Below are positions 8,534-18,530 of a DNA stretch of 64,000 bases, piece after piece. Within the stretch, counting starts at the first letter, position 1; every line of letters begins with the position of its first letter. A program made the position numbers and the translations under genes. The notes beneath the pieces are model-generated. The model was not told the origin of the DNA, searched no databases, and saw only the letters and a list, made by a program, of their open reading frames with translations. Origin of the DNA: Pseudomonas multiresinivorans. GTDB lineage: Bacteria > Pseudomonadota > Gammaproteobacteria > Pseudomonadales > Pseudomonadaceae. The stretch lies in contig NZ_CP048833.1 of assembly GCF_012971725.1 (NCBI RefSeq), positions 2,976,001 through 3,040,000 of the forward strand, given 5' to 3'.

Positions 8534-11500
8534 TTGAATCACATCTACCGGCTGGTATGGAACCGTCGGCTGGGCGCCTGGCAGGCGGCGTCGGAGCTGG
8601 CAACGCAATCGCGCGGTGGGCGTTCGTCAGTGGGCGGGGTGGCGAGCCGTATTGCCGTCTGTGGGGCGGCGCTCTTCGCGCTTTCCGGGTTGAGCACGGC
8701 GGTGCAGGCAGGTTGCACGCAGAGCTCCCCGATCATGGTCAGCTGTAGTGGCGCGGCCAATCCGCTGTTGCCCCATTACGGCAACGCTGCGGACAACCTT
8801 GATGTCACCGTGGCGGCGGGAGGCTCGCTGGGCGTCCTGTTAGGCAGCGGCGGCACCGCGCTGCAGTTGACGGGCAATAATGTGACGTTGAGGAACTACG
8901 GCATTATCGATCCGAGCGCGCTGGGGCCCATCGCCATCCAGTCGACGGGAGTGGTCGTGGGTAACGCCAACGGAAGTATTGTCACCATCAGCAACTCTGG
9001 AGTCATTGCTGGAGCACGGGGCCAGGAGAGCGCCTCGACGAACACCCTGAGCGGCCTGGCAATGCTCGTGCAGAATGGCAGCGGTGGTACTACCCAGGTG
9101 ATCAATACGGGAATGATCATGGCCCGTTCGATTGATGGCGTGCCGCAGGCGGACGGGGATATGGCGGCTATTGCCATCGTCGGCGGCAGCGCAGTGGATT
9201 TCGTCAACGACCAGGGTGCGACCATCTCCGGCCGCGTCGCACTGCAGTCCCCCGGGATCCTTGGCGTCGGTAACCGCTTCGCCAACGCCGGAGAAATCCG
9301 CGGCAGCGTTTACCTGGGCGCCGACGGCCGCAATACCTTCACCGCCGTGACAGGCTCGTCTATCACTGCCGGAGGCAGCACGACGGATACCATCCCCGTC
9401 GATGGCATGAACGGCTTGAGCTTCGCCAAGGCCGGCACGGTCGAGGCGGGTGGCTACAACAATACCCTGGTGCTGCAGAACGTCCTGCCTTCGGCCGGGA
9501 CCGGGTCCGGAACAGCGGGTTCGGGTTCGGCTTCTGGCGACACCTATCTGAATTTCCAGGATCTGCGGGTCAACAGCGGCGCCTGGACCCTGAGCGGCAG
9601 AGCGCTGGTGCCAGGGGCGTCGGTGGAGCTCAACGGCGGCGCAGTGATCCTGGCGACCGGCACCGAGTTGGGTCAGGGTGACATCCAGGCCAAGGGCGGC
9701 ACGCTGATCAGTTCGCTGGGTGACGTGACGATGAGCAACCCGTTCATTCTGGGCCTGGGCGGGCTGACGCTGGCGGGGACCAACAACTACACCCTCAGCG
9801 GCAGTATCGGCGGCACGGGTGGCCTGAATATCACGGCTCCGGTGGTCTCCCTGAGTGGGGTGAACGCCGGCCTTTCCGGCAATATCCAGGTCGGCGCCAG
9901 CTCGACCCTGGTGGGGAACACGGACAGCATCAGAGGCAACCTCGTCAACAGCGGCACCGTAACCTTCAACCAGTCTTCCAATGGCACCTATTCCGGCGCA
10001 ATGTCCGGCACGGGAGCGTTGGTCAAGTCCGGCACCGGCACCTTGACACTCAGTGGCAACAATACCAGCAGCGGTGCCACCAGAGTTGCCGCCGGTACAT
10101 TGGTAGTTCACCCTGGCGGACTGTCGAGTGGGGCCCTTAGCCTGAGCAGCGGAACCGTACTGGACCTGGGCCAGGCCGGCCCTCAGACGGTGGCAGCGCT
10201 GAGTGGCGTTGGCGGCTCTATTTTGCTGGGCACGAGCGCACTGACCGTCGATAGCAACCTTTCCACGACTTATCTGGGTGATATCTCTGGTTCGGGGCAG
10301 TTGCTGAAGCAGGGATCGGGCGAGCTGACGCTCATCGGCAACTATCTGGCCGGTAGCCTCACCGTCAACGGCGGAACGCTGGCCCTTAATACGATCAGTA
10401 ACCCGAGCCTGATGGCCACGGTGAATACCGGCGCCACGCTGAACCTGTCGTCGCAGCCTGGCCAATCCCTGGGGTCGTTGGTTGGCGGCACTGGCAGCGC
10501 AGTCAGGCTGGGTGCCAGCACCCTGTCCCTGGCATCAGGCAATTACGCAGGTGTCATCAGCGGTGCGGGCGGGCAGTTGAACAAGGTGGGCAGCGGCGCC
10601 CTGACCCTCAATGGCATCAACACCTACACCGGCGGCACCCAGATTACGGGCGGCAGTTTGCTGGTCGGTGACAGCAGTCATGCATCGGCGCGCGTCGAGG
10701 GGCCGATCTCCGTTTCCAGCGGCGCTTCGCTGGGTGGCTTCGGCACCGTGGCTGGCAATGTCGATGTGGCCTCGGGCGGTCATCTTGCTTCGGGTGCCCC
10801 TGTCGGGGTGTTCACCATCGACGGCGACCTGACCCTGCGCCAGGGTAGCCAGGCGGACTTCAGCCTGGGTGCTTCCGGTGGATTCTCGACGCCGGGGGCC
10901 AGCCACAGCGTCTCGGTGACCGGTGACCTGAATCTGCAGGGTGCCCAGTTGAACCTGACCAATGCGGGCGGCTATGGCCCAGGCATCTACCGGCTGTTCG
11001 ACTGGGGCGGCACACTGACCATGAGCGGCGGCGGCCTCCTTCCACCGCCGGGGCCGACCCTGCAGATCCTGAATGGCGCCAGGCAGATCAACCTGATCAA
11101 TCCGGCCAGTCTCTCGCTCAACTTCTGGAACGCCGATGGCCTTGCCAGCGCATCGCAGATGGGCGGCGGCTCCGGCGTCTGGTCGCAGGCCGGTGCGAAC
11201 TGGACGGACGCCACGGGCAGCACCACCGCGTGGCGCAATCCCAACGATGCGTTCTCCATCTTCGGCGGTGCGGCCGGCACGGTGACCGTCGATAACAGCA
11301 GCGGCGCCATCGCGGCGCAGGGTATTCAGTTCGCCAGCGACGGCTATCACCTGGTCGGCGACAACCTGGCGCTGACCGGCGCCACACTGGGCGCCCTGGG
11401 CGAAGTGCGGGTCGGCGACGGCAGTCAGGTATCGAGCGGCTGGACAGCGTCTATCGACAATTCGCTGTTCGGCGCTGGTATCGACAAGACCGGGCTGGGC

Positions 11501-13744
11501 ACTCTGGTGCTCAATGGCGCCAACAACTACAAGCAGAGCACGCGTCTGAGCCTGGGCACCCTATCGGTTTCCAGCGACGCCAACCTCGGCGCGTCCTCCG
11601 CCAATCTCGACTTCGAGGGTGGCACCTTGCGCGTCACCGGCAACGGTTTCCAGAGCACGGCGCGCGACGTCGTGTTCGGTGCGGCCGGTGGTGGTCTGGA
11701 CATCGCTGATGCCGACAACACCTTCACCCTCGGCCAGGAGCTTTCCGGCGGCGGCGCACTGACCAAGCTCGGCGACGGCACCCTGGTGCTGGGCGGCAAC
11801 AACAGCTACACCGGTGGCACGCTGGTGAAGGCGGGCACGCTCATTGGTTCGGCGGGCAGCTTCGGCAACGGCGCGATCGTCGACAACGCGACGCTCGTGC
11901 TTGACCAGACCAGTGACGCCACTCTGGCCAACGCGATATCCGGCACGGGCTCGCTGACCAAGACCGGCGCTGGCAACCTGACCCTGGGCAGCAACAGCTA
12001 CAGCGGCGGCACACTGATCAGCGCGGGGATGCTCACCGGCTCGGTCGAGAGCTTCGGCAGCGGCGTCATCACCAACAATGCACGGCTGATCCTGGATCAG
12101 GCCAGCAACGCCAGCTTCGCCAACGCCATGTCCGGCAGCGGCAGCCTGGTCAAGCGCGGAGCCGGTGCCCTGGTGCTGGAGAGCGACTCCAGCGTCGGCG
12201 GCGGCACCCAGGTGGAAGACGGGCGTCTGGTCGTCGGCGGGAGCGCGGGCTCCACTGCGAGCTTGACCAGCAACGTGGGCGTCTCCGGTGGCGCTACGCT
12301 CGGTGGCCATGGCGTTATCGATGGCAACGTCACCCTCGCCGATGGTGCGAAGTTGGCGCCGGGCAACTCCATCGGCACGCTGACTGTGGATGGCGACGTA
12401 ACCTTGGGCGCCGGCTCGACCCTGGAGATCGAGAACGCCCCGGACGGCAGCACCGACCGCCTGGTGTCCACCGGTACCGTCGCTCTGAACGGTGCGAACC
12501 TCAGCGTCCTGGCCGAGTCCGGTACCTGGAAGCCCAGTTCCAGCTACGCCATCATCCAGGCTGCCGCGTTGCAGGGCACTTTCGCCAACGTCACCAGCAA
12601 CCTGGCATTCCTCGATCCATCGCTGCAGTACTCGGCCACTGGCGTCACCCTGGTGATGGAGCGCAACGACACCACCTTCGTTTCCGTGGCTCAGACGGGC
12701 AACCAGCGGGCGGTGGCCGGGGTCATCGACTCCGCTGTTGGCAAGGCGCTCTGGAGCGAGATGTCCGGGCTCAGTGCCGAACAGGCGCGGCGTGCCTATG
12801 ACAGCCTGTCCGGCGAGATGCATGCCAGCGCGCGGACGGCGCTGTTCGACGACAGTCGTCAGGTGCGCGAGGCGCTCACCGACCGTCTCTATGAGGCACG
12901 CCAGAATGGCGCCGGTAACGCTCTGGGCGTCTGGATCAAGGGCTACGGCGGGGCCAGCGACAGCGACGCCAACGGCGATGCCGCCAGCCTGGACCGCAAC
13001 AGCCAGGGCATGCTGGTTGGTGCGGACCTGGCGCTGAACGACACCTGGCGCCTGGGCCTGGCCACAGGCTACGGCACGGCTGACCTGGACGTCGATGCGC
13101 GGAACTCCTCGGCCGACGTCTCCAGCACCACCCTTGCGGCCTACCTGGGCGGCCAGTGGGATGCCCTTGGCCTGCGCCTGGGCGTGGCGCGCACCTGGAA
13201 CGATCTGGACACTCGCCGCGATGTGACGGTGGGCAGCCAGCAGCAGAAGCTCAAGGCCAGCTACGACGCTGATACCACGCAAGTGTTTGGCGAGCTGGGC
13301 TACCGCCTGCAGCTCGCCGAGCTGGAGCTGGAACCCTTCGCGGGCATCGCCCATGTCGAGGTACACAGTGACAGCTTCAACGAGCATGGTGGCGAAGCCG
13401 CGCTGCACGGTGGCAGCGAAACCGATCGGGTCGACTACACCAGCCTGGGCCTGCGTGCCAAGGCACCGCTCGGCACGTTGTTCGATCGCCCGCTGGCGCT
13501 GACCACCAGCCTGGCCTGGCAGCACGCGCTGGATGTGCCGGAGGACGAGAGCCGGATGACCCTCGGCGACTACGGCAGCTTCACCGTCACAGGTGTCCCG
13601 CTGGCACGCAATACTGCAGTGGGGCGTGTCGGCGTCAACCTGCAACTGGCGCCGCAGGCCAGTGTCGAGCTGGGATATTCCGGCCAGACCGGCGACGGTA
13701 GCCGCGACAATGCGGCGCGACTGGGGGTGAACATCGCCTTCTGA
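8534..13744 (+). CDS. giant classical (type Va) autotransporter with ESPR signal and PATR repeats
   Basis: A 1736-residue surface protein. It starts at TTG (8534), preceded by GAGGAG at six bases; the sequence MNHIYRLVWNRRLGAWQ is a textbook extended signal peptide region, followed by a hydrophobic core and cleavage near Ala59. The passenger (about 60-1450) is Gly/Ser/Thr/Asn-rich beta-helix with at least six passenger-associated repeats of the type LxGxNxYxGGTxxxxGTL. The barrel runs from about 1464 (GVWIKGYGG) to the terminal LGVNIAF. No protease or esterase active site is evident, so adhesion or aggregation is the likeliest role. The alternative of a self-cleaving passenger cannot be excluded. 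Confidence 0.93.
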   Translation: MNHIYRLVWNRRLGAWQAASELATQSRGGRSSVGGVASRIAVCGAALFALSGLSTAVQAGCTQSSPIMVSCSGAANPLLPHYGNAADNLDVTVAAGGSLGVLLGSGGTALQLTGNNVTLRNYGIIDPSALGPIAIQSTGVVVGNANGSIVTISNSGVIAGARGQESASTNTLSGLAMLVQNGSGGTTQVINTGMIMARSIDGVPQADGDMAAIAIVGGSAVDFVNDQGATISGRVALQSPGILGVGNRFANAGEIRGSVYLGADGRNTFTAVTGSSITAGGSTTDTIPVDGMNGLSFAKAGTVEAGGYNNTLVLQNVLPSAGTGSGTAGSGSASGDTYLNFQDLRVNSGAWTLSGRALVPGASVELNGGAVILATGTELGQGDIQAKGGTLISSLGDVTMSNPFILGLGGLTLAGTNNYTLSGSIGGTGGLNITAPVVSLSGVNAGLSGNIQVGASSTLVGNTDSIRGNLVNSGTVTFNQSSNGTYSGAMSGTGALVKSGTGTLTLSGNNTSSGATRVAAGTLVVHPGGLSSGALSLSSGTVLDLGQAGPQTVAALSGVGGSILLGTSALTVDSNLSTTYLGDISGSGQLLKQGSGELTLIGNYLAGSLTVNGGTLALNTISNPSLMATVNTGATLNLSSQPGQSLGSLVGGTGSAVRLGASTLSLASGNYAGVISGAGGQLNKVGSGALTLNGINTYTGGTQITGGSLLVGDSSHASARVEGPISVSSGASLGGFGTVAGNVDVASGGHLASGAPVGVFTIDGDLTLRQGSQADFSLGASGGFSTPGASHSVSVTGDLNLQGAQLNLTNAGGYGPGIYRLFDWGGTLTMSGGGLLPPPGPTLQILNGARQINLINPASLSLNFWNADGLASASQMGGGSGVWSQAGANWTDATGSTTAWRNPNDAFSIFGGAAGTVTVDNSSGAIAAQGIQFASDGYHLVGDNLALTGATLGALGEVRVGDGSQVSSGWTASIDNSLFGAGIDKTGLGTLVLNGANNYKQSTRLSLGTLSVSSDANLGASSANLDFEGGTLRVTGNGFQSTARDVVFGAAGGGLDIADADNTFTLGQELSGGGALTKLGDGTLVLGGNNSYTGGTLVKAGTLIGSAGSFGNGAIVDNATLVLDQTSDATLANAISGTGSLTKTGAGNLTLGSNSYSGGTLISAGMLTGSVESFGSGVITNNARLILDQASNASFANAMSGSGSLVKRGAGALVLESDSSVGGGTQVEDGRLVVGGSAGSTASLTSNVGVSGGATLGGHGVIDGNVTLADGAKLAPGNSIGTLTVDGDVTLGAGSTLEIENAPDGSTDRLVSTGTVALNGANLSVLAESGTWKPSSSYAIIQAAALQGTFANVTSNLAFLDPSLQYSATGVTLVMERNDTTFVSVAQTGNQRAVAGVIDSAVGKALWSEMSGLSAEQARRAYDSLSGEMHASARTALFDDSRQVREALTDRLYEARQNGAGNALGVWIKGYGGASDSDANGDAASLDRNSQGMLVGADLALNDTWRLGLATGYGTADLDVDARNSSADVSSTTLAAYLGGQWDALGLRLGVARTWNDLDTRRDVTVGSQQQKLKASYDADTTQVFGELGYRLQLAELELEPFAGIAHVEVHSDSFNEHGGEAALHGGSETDRVDYTSLGLRAKAPLGTLFDRPLALTTSLAWQHALDVPEDESRMTLGDYGSFTVTGVPLARNTAVGRVGVNLQLAPQASVELGYSGQTGDGSRDNAARLGVNIAF

Positions 13745-13774
13745 GTCATGCCGGGGCGCGGCAGCGCGCTCCGG

Positions 13775-14260
13775 TTACCGCTCCAGGCCCAGCCGCTGGT
13801 GCCACTGGGCGATGGACTCCTGCGGGTAATTGTCGAACTGCAGGTCATGCGGCGTGGCCTGCACTTCGACCCAGCTCGCCTTCGAGCGCAGCAGCAGGTG
13901 GGTGTGCTCGGGTGGCACGGGCAGCGGGGTGTCGATGGCGGAGGCGAAGGGGTGGATCAGTTCCGGCCATCGCGCGTCGTACAGCCACAGGCCGCTGCCG
14001 CACAGGCTGCAGAAGTGCCGTTCGGCGCCACTGGTACGCGTGCGCTGGCCTTCCTCGCGGAGCTTCGCGTGGTAAATGCTGATGTGCTTGCGCCCGCGGA
14101 CCTTGAGGGTGGCGGCCTCGCCGCCAAGGTTGATCGCATAGCCACCGCCGCCCTGGGTCTTGCGGCAGATCGAGCAGTAGCAGCGCTGGTAAGGGTAGGG
14201 ATGGGCGCTGTGCAGGCTGAAGTGCACGGCGCCGCAGTGGCAGGAACCTTCGAGCAGCAT
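13775..14260 (-). CDS. GFA family zinc protein (second paralogue)
   Basis: A 161-residue protein with the GFA cysteine pattern: GSCHCGAVHF near residue 5, CYCSICRKTQGGGGYAINL near 27 and HFCSLCGSGLW near 81. The QGGGG insertion and longer C-terminus set it apart from the paralogue at 2486. Its ATG at 14260 is preceded by GGAGAG. It is divergent from the LysR gene at 14391, making it the most likely target of that regulator. Confidence 0.87.
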   Translation of the reverse strand: MLLEGSCHCGAVHFSLHSAHPYPYQRCYCSICRKTQGGGGYAINLGGEAATLKVRGRKHISIYHAKLREEGQRTRTSGAERHFCSLCGSGLWLYDARWPELIHPFASAIDTPLPVPPEHTHLLLRSKASWVEVQATPHDLQFDNYPQESIAQWHQRLGLER

Positions 14261-14390
14261 GGCTTCTCTCCATCAGGGATACCTGAGCAGGGACTCGCGG
14301 GCACGCCGGGGATTCCATCGGATCGCACCAGCGGGACTGGCCGTGCCCCGTGCAGTAGACTAGCCGCCCGCCCAGCGCCGGACTCTGCCC

Positions 14391-15290
14391 ATGCTCAGGA
14401 ATTTCACCGACCTCGATCTGCGCCTGCTGCGCATCTTCGCCTCCGTGGTGAAGTGCGGCGGCTTCACCGCGGCGCAGGCCGAGCTGAACATGAGCCAGTC
14501 GAACATCAGCATGCACATCGGCAGCCTGGAGAAGCGCCTGGGCTATCGGCTGTGCGAGCGTGGCAAGGGCGGTTTCCGCCTGACCGCGAAAGGGCAGCGG
14601 ATTCTCGAGGCGTCCCAGGCGATGTTCGACGCCATCGGCCTGTTCCGCGACCAGGCGCAGGCGCTTTCGGGCAAGCTGGTGGGCGAGCTGTACCTGGGGC
14701 TGGCGGACAACGTCACGACCCTGCCGCAGGCGCGCTTCGACGAGACCCTGGCGGCCTTCCATGGTCGCGAGCAGGACGTGCAGCTGAACCTTTACGTGAA
14801 CTCGCCCACCGAGCTGGAACTGGCGGTGATCGACGGCCAGCTGGACCTGGCGATTTCCTACTTCAGTCGCGCGCGCCCGACCCTGGATTACCTGCCGCTG
14901 TACACGGAGGAGATCGGTGTGTTCTGCGGCGAGCGCCACCCGCTGTTCGCGGCGCATGAGCCGACCCTGGAGCAGATTGCCGAGTACAACTGGGTGCGCC
15001 ATGGCTTCCTGCCGGCGGACCAGGAGCTGCCGTTCCGCCCCGAACGCAGCAGCGCCACCGCGCATCACATGGAGGCGGTGGCGCATTCGGTGCTGGCCGG
15101 CACGCACCTGGGCTACCTGCCGACCCACTACGCGAACATCTGGGTCGAGCGCGGGCGGATGAAGCCGCTGCTGCCGGAGCAGCTCTGCTACGAGGTGACG
15201 CACAGCATGATCACCTACGCCGGACGGCCGCGCAGCGAGGCCGCCCGTGCCTTCATCGAGGACCTGCTGAGCGTGCACGGCCTCGGCTAG
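14391..15290 (+). CDS. LysR family transcriptional regulator
   Basis: A 299-residue LysR protein. The N-terminal winged helix is clear (LRLLRIFASVVKCGGFTAAQ...QSNISMHIGSLEKRLGYRL), followed by the periplasmic-binding-like effector domain (LVGELYLGLADNV... LDLAISYFSRARP). It is divergent from the GFA gene and converges with the iron alcohol dehydrogenase, four bases from its stop. By gene layout it may control either. Effector unknown. Confidence 0.88.
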   Translation: MLRNFTDLDLRLLRIFASVVKCGGFTAAQAELNMSQSNISMHIGSLEKRLGYRLCERGKGGFRLTAKGQRILEASQAMFDAIGLFRDQAQALSGKLVGELYLGLADNVTTLPQARFDETLAAFHGREQDVQLNLYVNSPTELELAVIDGQLDLAISYFSRARPTLDYLPLYTEEIGVFCGERHPLFAAHEPTLEQIAEYNWVRHGFLPADQELPFRPERSSATAHHMEAVAHSVLAGTHLGYLPTHYANIWVERGRMKPLLPEQLCYEVTHSMITYAGRPRSEAARAFIEDLLSVHGLG

Positions 15291-15293
15291 CCC

Positions 15294-16475
15294 TCAGGCG
15301 AGCACGCCGTTGACCGCGTTGAGGTAGATGCGCGAGTAGTCCTCGGCCAGCAGTGGCAAGGCGTTGGTCTCGGAGGATGAAATGTCCGCCACCGCCTGTT
15401 CGCCGACCCACTGAGCATCTTCGCCGTCCAGGCCCAGCTCCCTGAGCGTATGCGGAATGCCCACCGCCGAACGCAGTTCCAGCACCCAGCCCAGCAGGCC
15501 TTCGAAGCTTGCTTCCGGCAGTTCCAGATAGCGCGCCAGACGCGTGGCGTCGGCTTCGATGGCCGGGCGGTTGGCCACCAGCAGGTACGGCAGCAGCACG
15601 GCGTTGAGCAGGCCGTGGTGCTTGTGGTGCTTGGCGCCCAGGGGGTGGGCCAGCGCGTGCACGCCGCCGAGCCCCTTCTGGAAGGCCACTGCCGCACTGG
15701 CCGAGGCCACCAGCATGCCTTCGCGGGCGGCGAGGTCGGTGCCGTTGTGCACGGCGCGCTGCAGGTGCTCCTTCACCAGGCGCACGCCTTCGATGGCAAC
15801 ACCGGCGGACATCGGGTGGTAGAGCGGCGAGAACAGCGACTCCAGGTGATGGGTCAGGGCGTCCATGCCGGTGGCGGCGGTGAGCGACTTCGGCAGGCCG
15901 ACGGTCAGTACCGGGTCGAGAATCACCGAGCGGGCCAGCAGCTCGCGGTGGCCGACGACTATCTTGATGCCGCGCGCGGTATCGGTCAGCACGGCTTCGC
16001 GGCCCAGTTCCGAGCCGGTGCCGGCGGTGGTGGGAATGGCGATCAGCGGCGGCAGGTCGAGGGCGGGGTGATCGCCCAGGGTCGGGTAGCGTTCGATCAG
16101 CTGCGACCATTCGAAATTGTGCAGGCCGTTCGCATCGCGGCTGAGCAGGGCGATGCCCTTGGCTGCGTCCAGCGCGCTGCCGCCGCCCAGGGCGATCAGC
16201 GAGTCGTGGCCGCCTTCGGCCAGGGCGAGGGCGCCGGCGCAGACTTCCTCCAGCGCGGGGTTGCTGGAGAAACCGTGGAACAGCGCGTAGTCGATGCCGG
16301 CGGCTTCCAGGCGGCGGCGCACTTCGTGCAGCGGCGGCAGTTCGAGCATGCCGGGGTCGGTGACCAGCAGCGGCTTGCGCATCCCGGCGAGACGGCAGCG
16401 TTCGGCCAACTGATCGAGGGCACCGACGCCGCAGAGGATTTCCGTGGGGTAGTTCCAGTAGTTCAGGGTGGACAT
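15294..16475 (-). CDS. iron-containing alcohol dehydrogenase
   Basis: A 393-residue group III dehydrogenase that should interconvert an alcohol and an aldehyde with NAD(P). Visible features are the dinucleotide-binding GGGSALDAAK (97-106), TTAGTGSE and metal ligands inferred by alignment to FucO: Asp205, His209, His273 and His287, with His277 in the catalytic position. It lies downstream of the APC permease gene on the same strand with a strong hairpin between them, so the pair probably takes up and oxidises one amine, amino-alcohol or related compound. 4-Hydroxybutyrate-type or ethanolamine-type substrates are possible; none is proven. Confidence 0.88.
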   Translation of the reverse strand: MSTLNYWNYPTEILCGVGALDQLAERCRLAGMRKPLLVTDPGMLELPPLHEVRRRLEAAGIDYALFHGFSSNPALEEVCAGALALAEGGHDSLIALGGGSALDAAKGIALLSRDANGLHNFEWSQLIERYPTLGDHPALDLPPLIAIPTTAGTGSELGREAVLTDTARGIKIVVGHRELLARSVILDPVLTVGLPKSLTAATGMDALTHHLESLFSPLYHPMSAGVAIEGVRLVKEHLQRAVHNGTDLAAREGMLVASASAAVAFQKGLGGVHALAHPLGAKHHKHHGLLNAVLLPYLLVANRPAIEADATRLARYLELPEASFEGLLGWVLELRSAVGIPHTLRELGLDGEDAQWVGEQAVADISSSETNALPLLAEDYSRIYLNAVNGVLA

Positions 16476-16551
16476 TACAAGCTCCGGATTTCAGGCATGG
16501 CCTGCCCGTGCCGGCTATTCATGAAGCCAGCGGCGGGAAGGCGGGAAGGTG

Positions 16552-16573
16552 GGCGCCGGTCTGGACCGGCGCC
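16552..16573 (-). other. intercistronic hairpin
   Basis: A perfect 10-bp inverted repeat (GGCGCCGGTC and GACCGGCGCC) with a two-base spacer, between the permease stop and the alcohol dehydrogenase start. There is no T-run on either side, so it looks like an mRNA-stability or partial-termination hairpin rather than a full terminator. Confidence 0.6.
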
Positions 16574-16593
16574 GATGATTCAGCCGAGCTGGC

Positions 16594-18099
16594 TCAGCCG
16601 ACCGCGCGGCCGGCGAAGCTCAGGCTGGTGGCGATGCGGCGGTGCGGCTTGGCGATGAACAGGTAGGCCAGGCCGAACAGGGCGAGGGCGGAGAACACCA
16701 CGACCACCGCCCAGACCTGGAACCACGGCGCGCCGGGCGGGGCGAGCATCTCCCGCGGCCAGGCCACGTTGATTGCCTCGAACACCAGCCAGACCACGGC
16801 GACGATGTTGACCAGCAGGCCCTTGCGGCCGAGCTTCAGCGCGCCCTTGTCCGGGTCCCAGCGGCCGGTCAGGCGGGCGTACAGCGCGCTGGCGGCGACG
16901 ATCAGGAAGACGAAGAAGAAGCCGCCGCTGCCAAACGCGATCAGCGTACCGACCGCGGTAGCGTTCAGCCCCAGCGCCAGGCCCAGACTGGCTAGCAGGG
17001 TGCTGCAGACCATCGCAGCCATCGGTACCTTGCGCTTGTCAACGCGGCGCAGCAGGGCAGAGCCGGGAAGGATTTCATCGCGGGCCATGCCGAAGATGGC
17101 GCGGCCGATGTACGTCTGCACCGAGACCACGCAGGCGACGAAGGCGACCAGCACGATGGCCACGAACGGCTGCTCGGCCCAGGCGCCGAAGGCGTCCACC
17201 ACGGCCGGGGTTACCGGGTCGATGATCTGCCCGCTGACCACGGCGGCCGGGTCCTTGTACGACAGGGTGACGGCGAAGGCGGTGAGCATCACCGTCAGCC
17301 CGACCACCAGCATCGAACGCAGGATGGCGCGCGGCGTGGAGACGCGGGCGTCGGTGGTTTCCTCGGAAATCTGCGAGCAGGCATCGAAGCCGAGGAAGGC
17401 CCAGCCGCCCACGGCCAGTGCGGTAAGGAAGCCGCTCCAGTAGGTGCCGCCGGAGACTTCCAGGGCATTCAGGCTACTGAACAGCATCTCGAAGGAGTGG
17501 TTGCGGAAGAACAGCAGCAACAGCACGCCGATGCCGATGGAGGCGATGGCCTCGGCGAAAATGCCGGCGTTGACGAAGTACTTCAGCGGGTTGATGCCCA
17601 GCAGGTTGACCGCCAACCCAAGGGCCAGCAGCGCCGCGCCGCAGAGTACCTGGGCATTGGCCGACGGCGGCTCGCCGGTCAGCAGCAGGCCGAGCCAGAA
17701 GCCGCCGAGGTAGGCGACGGTGGTCAGCGAGGCGAGGGCGGAGGCGAGGTAGAGGAAGCCGGTGAACCAGGCCGCACGATCACCGATCAGCCGCCGCACC
17801 CACTGGTAGCAGCCGCCAGCCAGCGGGAACTGCGAGGACAGTTCGGCGTACACCAGCGCCACGGTCAGTTGCAGGAGCAGGCACAGGGGCACGACCCATA
17901 CCCAGGACGGCCCGACGCTCATGGCGCCCAGGGACATCACCGAGTAGATGCCGACGACCGGGGAAATGGTGGCGAAACCGACGGAGAACGACGACCACAG
18001 GTTCAACCCGCGGTCCAGTTCCTGGCGGTAGCCGTGGCTGGCGAGCAGGCTTTCGTCGCCGTTGCTGTTGGCAACGGCAGGGTTGCGAAGGTCAGACAT
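16594..18099 (-). CDS. APC-family amino acid/amine permease
   Basis: A 501-residue inner-membrane transporter with about twelve hydrophobic helices. It fits the amino acid-choline transporter branch of the APC superfamily: ELDRGLNLWSSFSVGFATISPVVGIYSV at the first helix, QFPLAGGCYQWVRRL and GWAFLGFDACSQISEET. That branch carries GABA, choline, amines and amino acids. The start at 18099 (MSDLRN) follows GGAGG at five bases and is preferred to an upstream ATG at 18135. It is the first gene of a likely two-gene operon with the iron alcohol dehydrogenase. Confidence 0.87.
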   Translation of the reverse strand: MSDLRNPAVANSNGDESLLASHGYRQELDRGLNLWSSFSVGFATISPVVGIYSVMSLGAMSVGPSWVWVVPLCLLLQLTVALVYAELSSQFPLAGGCYQWVRRLIGDRAAWFTGFLYLASALASLTTVAYLGGFWLGLLLTGEPPSANAQVLCGAALLALGLAVNLLGINPLKYFVNAGIFAEAIASIGIGVLLLLFFRNHSFEMLFSSLNALEVSGGTYWSGFLTALAVGGWAFLGFDACSQISEETTDARVSTPRAILRSMLVVGLTVMLTAFAVTLSYKDPAAVVSGQIIDPVTPAVVDAFGAWAEQPFVAIVLVAFVACVVSVQTYIGRAIFGMARDEILPGSALLRRVDKRKVPMAAMVCSTLLASLGLALGLNATAVGTLIAFGSGGFFFVFLIVAASALYARLTGRWDPDKGALKLGRKGLLVNIVAVVWLVFEAINVAWPREMLAPPGAPWFQVWAVVVVFSALALFGLAYLFIAKPHRRIATSLSFAGRAVG

Positions 18100-18297
18100 G
18101 CTGGCCTCCGGTGTTCGGGGAAAAGGGGGATTCACGGCCAGGCATGACGGGGCGCATGGGAGATCCTCGGGGCAGTTGGAGTTGTTATCGAGAACCCGCG
18201 TCTCTAAAGGACGGCTGAGTAGCTGGCGCTGTCAGTGCAGCGCGTGGCCAGAGTAGGGCGCTGCCGTATCAGGAAAAATTCATATTTGATTGGGCTG

Positions 18298-18317
18298 ACA
18301 TCAATGAAGGCTGATGT
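18298..18317. promoter_or_regulatory. inverted repeat upstream of the APC permease
   Basis: ACATCA and TGATGT separated by eight bases lie in an AT-richer patch about 200 bases before the permease start. It is a plausible operator, but short. Confidence 0.3.
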
Positions 18318-18460
18318 TTGTGGGCGGATTGCCGGAATGATGCCAGGGAACCGGTGTGGCGGGCAGCGGATTGCCCTGTTGCGAGCAGAGCTGCTGTCGA
18401 TGCGGTTGGAGCTTGCAAGATGCACGAGCCGCTCTACGGCGCTGCCGCTCGGATCAGCGA

Positions 18461-18530
18461 GTAGGGCGTATAACCCGGAACGGGTTATCCGCCACTTCGG
18501 CGGATAACGCCCAGGCGTTATGCACCCTAC
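18461..18530. repeat. REP-like family C, long copy
   Basis: Begins GTAGGGCGTATAACCCGG and ends GCGTTATGCACCCTAC, with an internal GGGTTATCCGCC...GGCGGATAACGC hairpin. It is a two-hairpin version of the short element at 6289-6325 and closely matches 61079-61146. Confidence 0.85.

Noticed and set aside
8840..13645. Antisense open frames (up to 694 residues) opposite the giant autotransporter
   Set aside because: Shadow frames with no domain; the + strand has ESPR, PATR repeats and a barrel.
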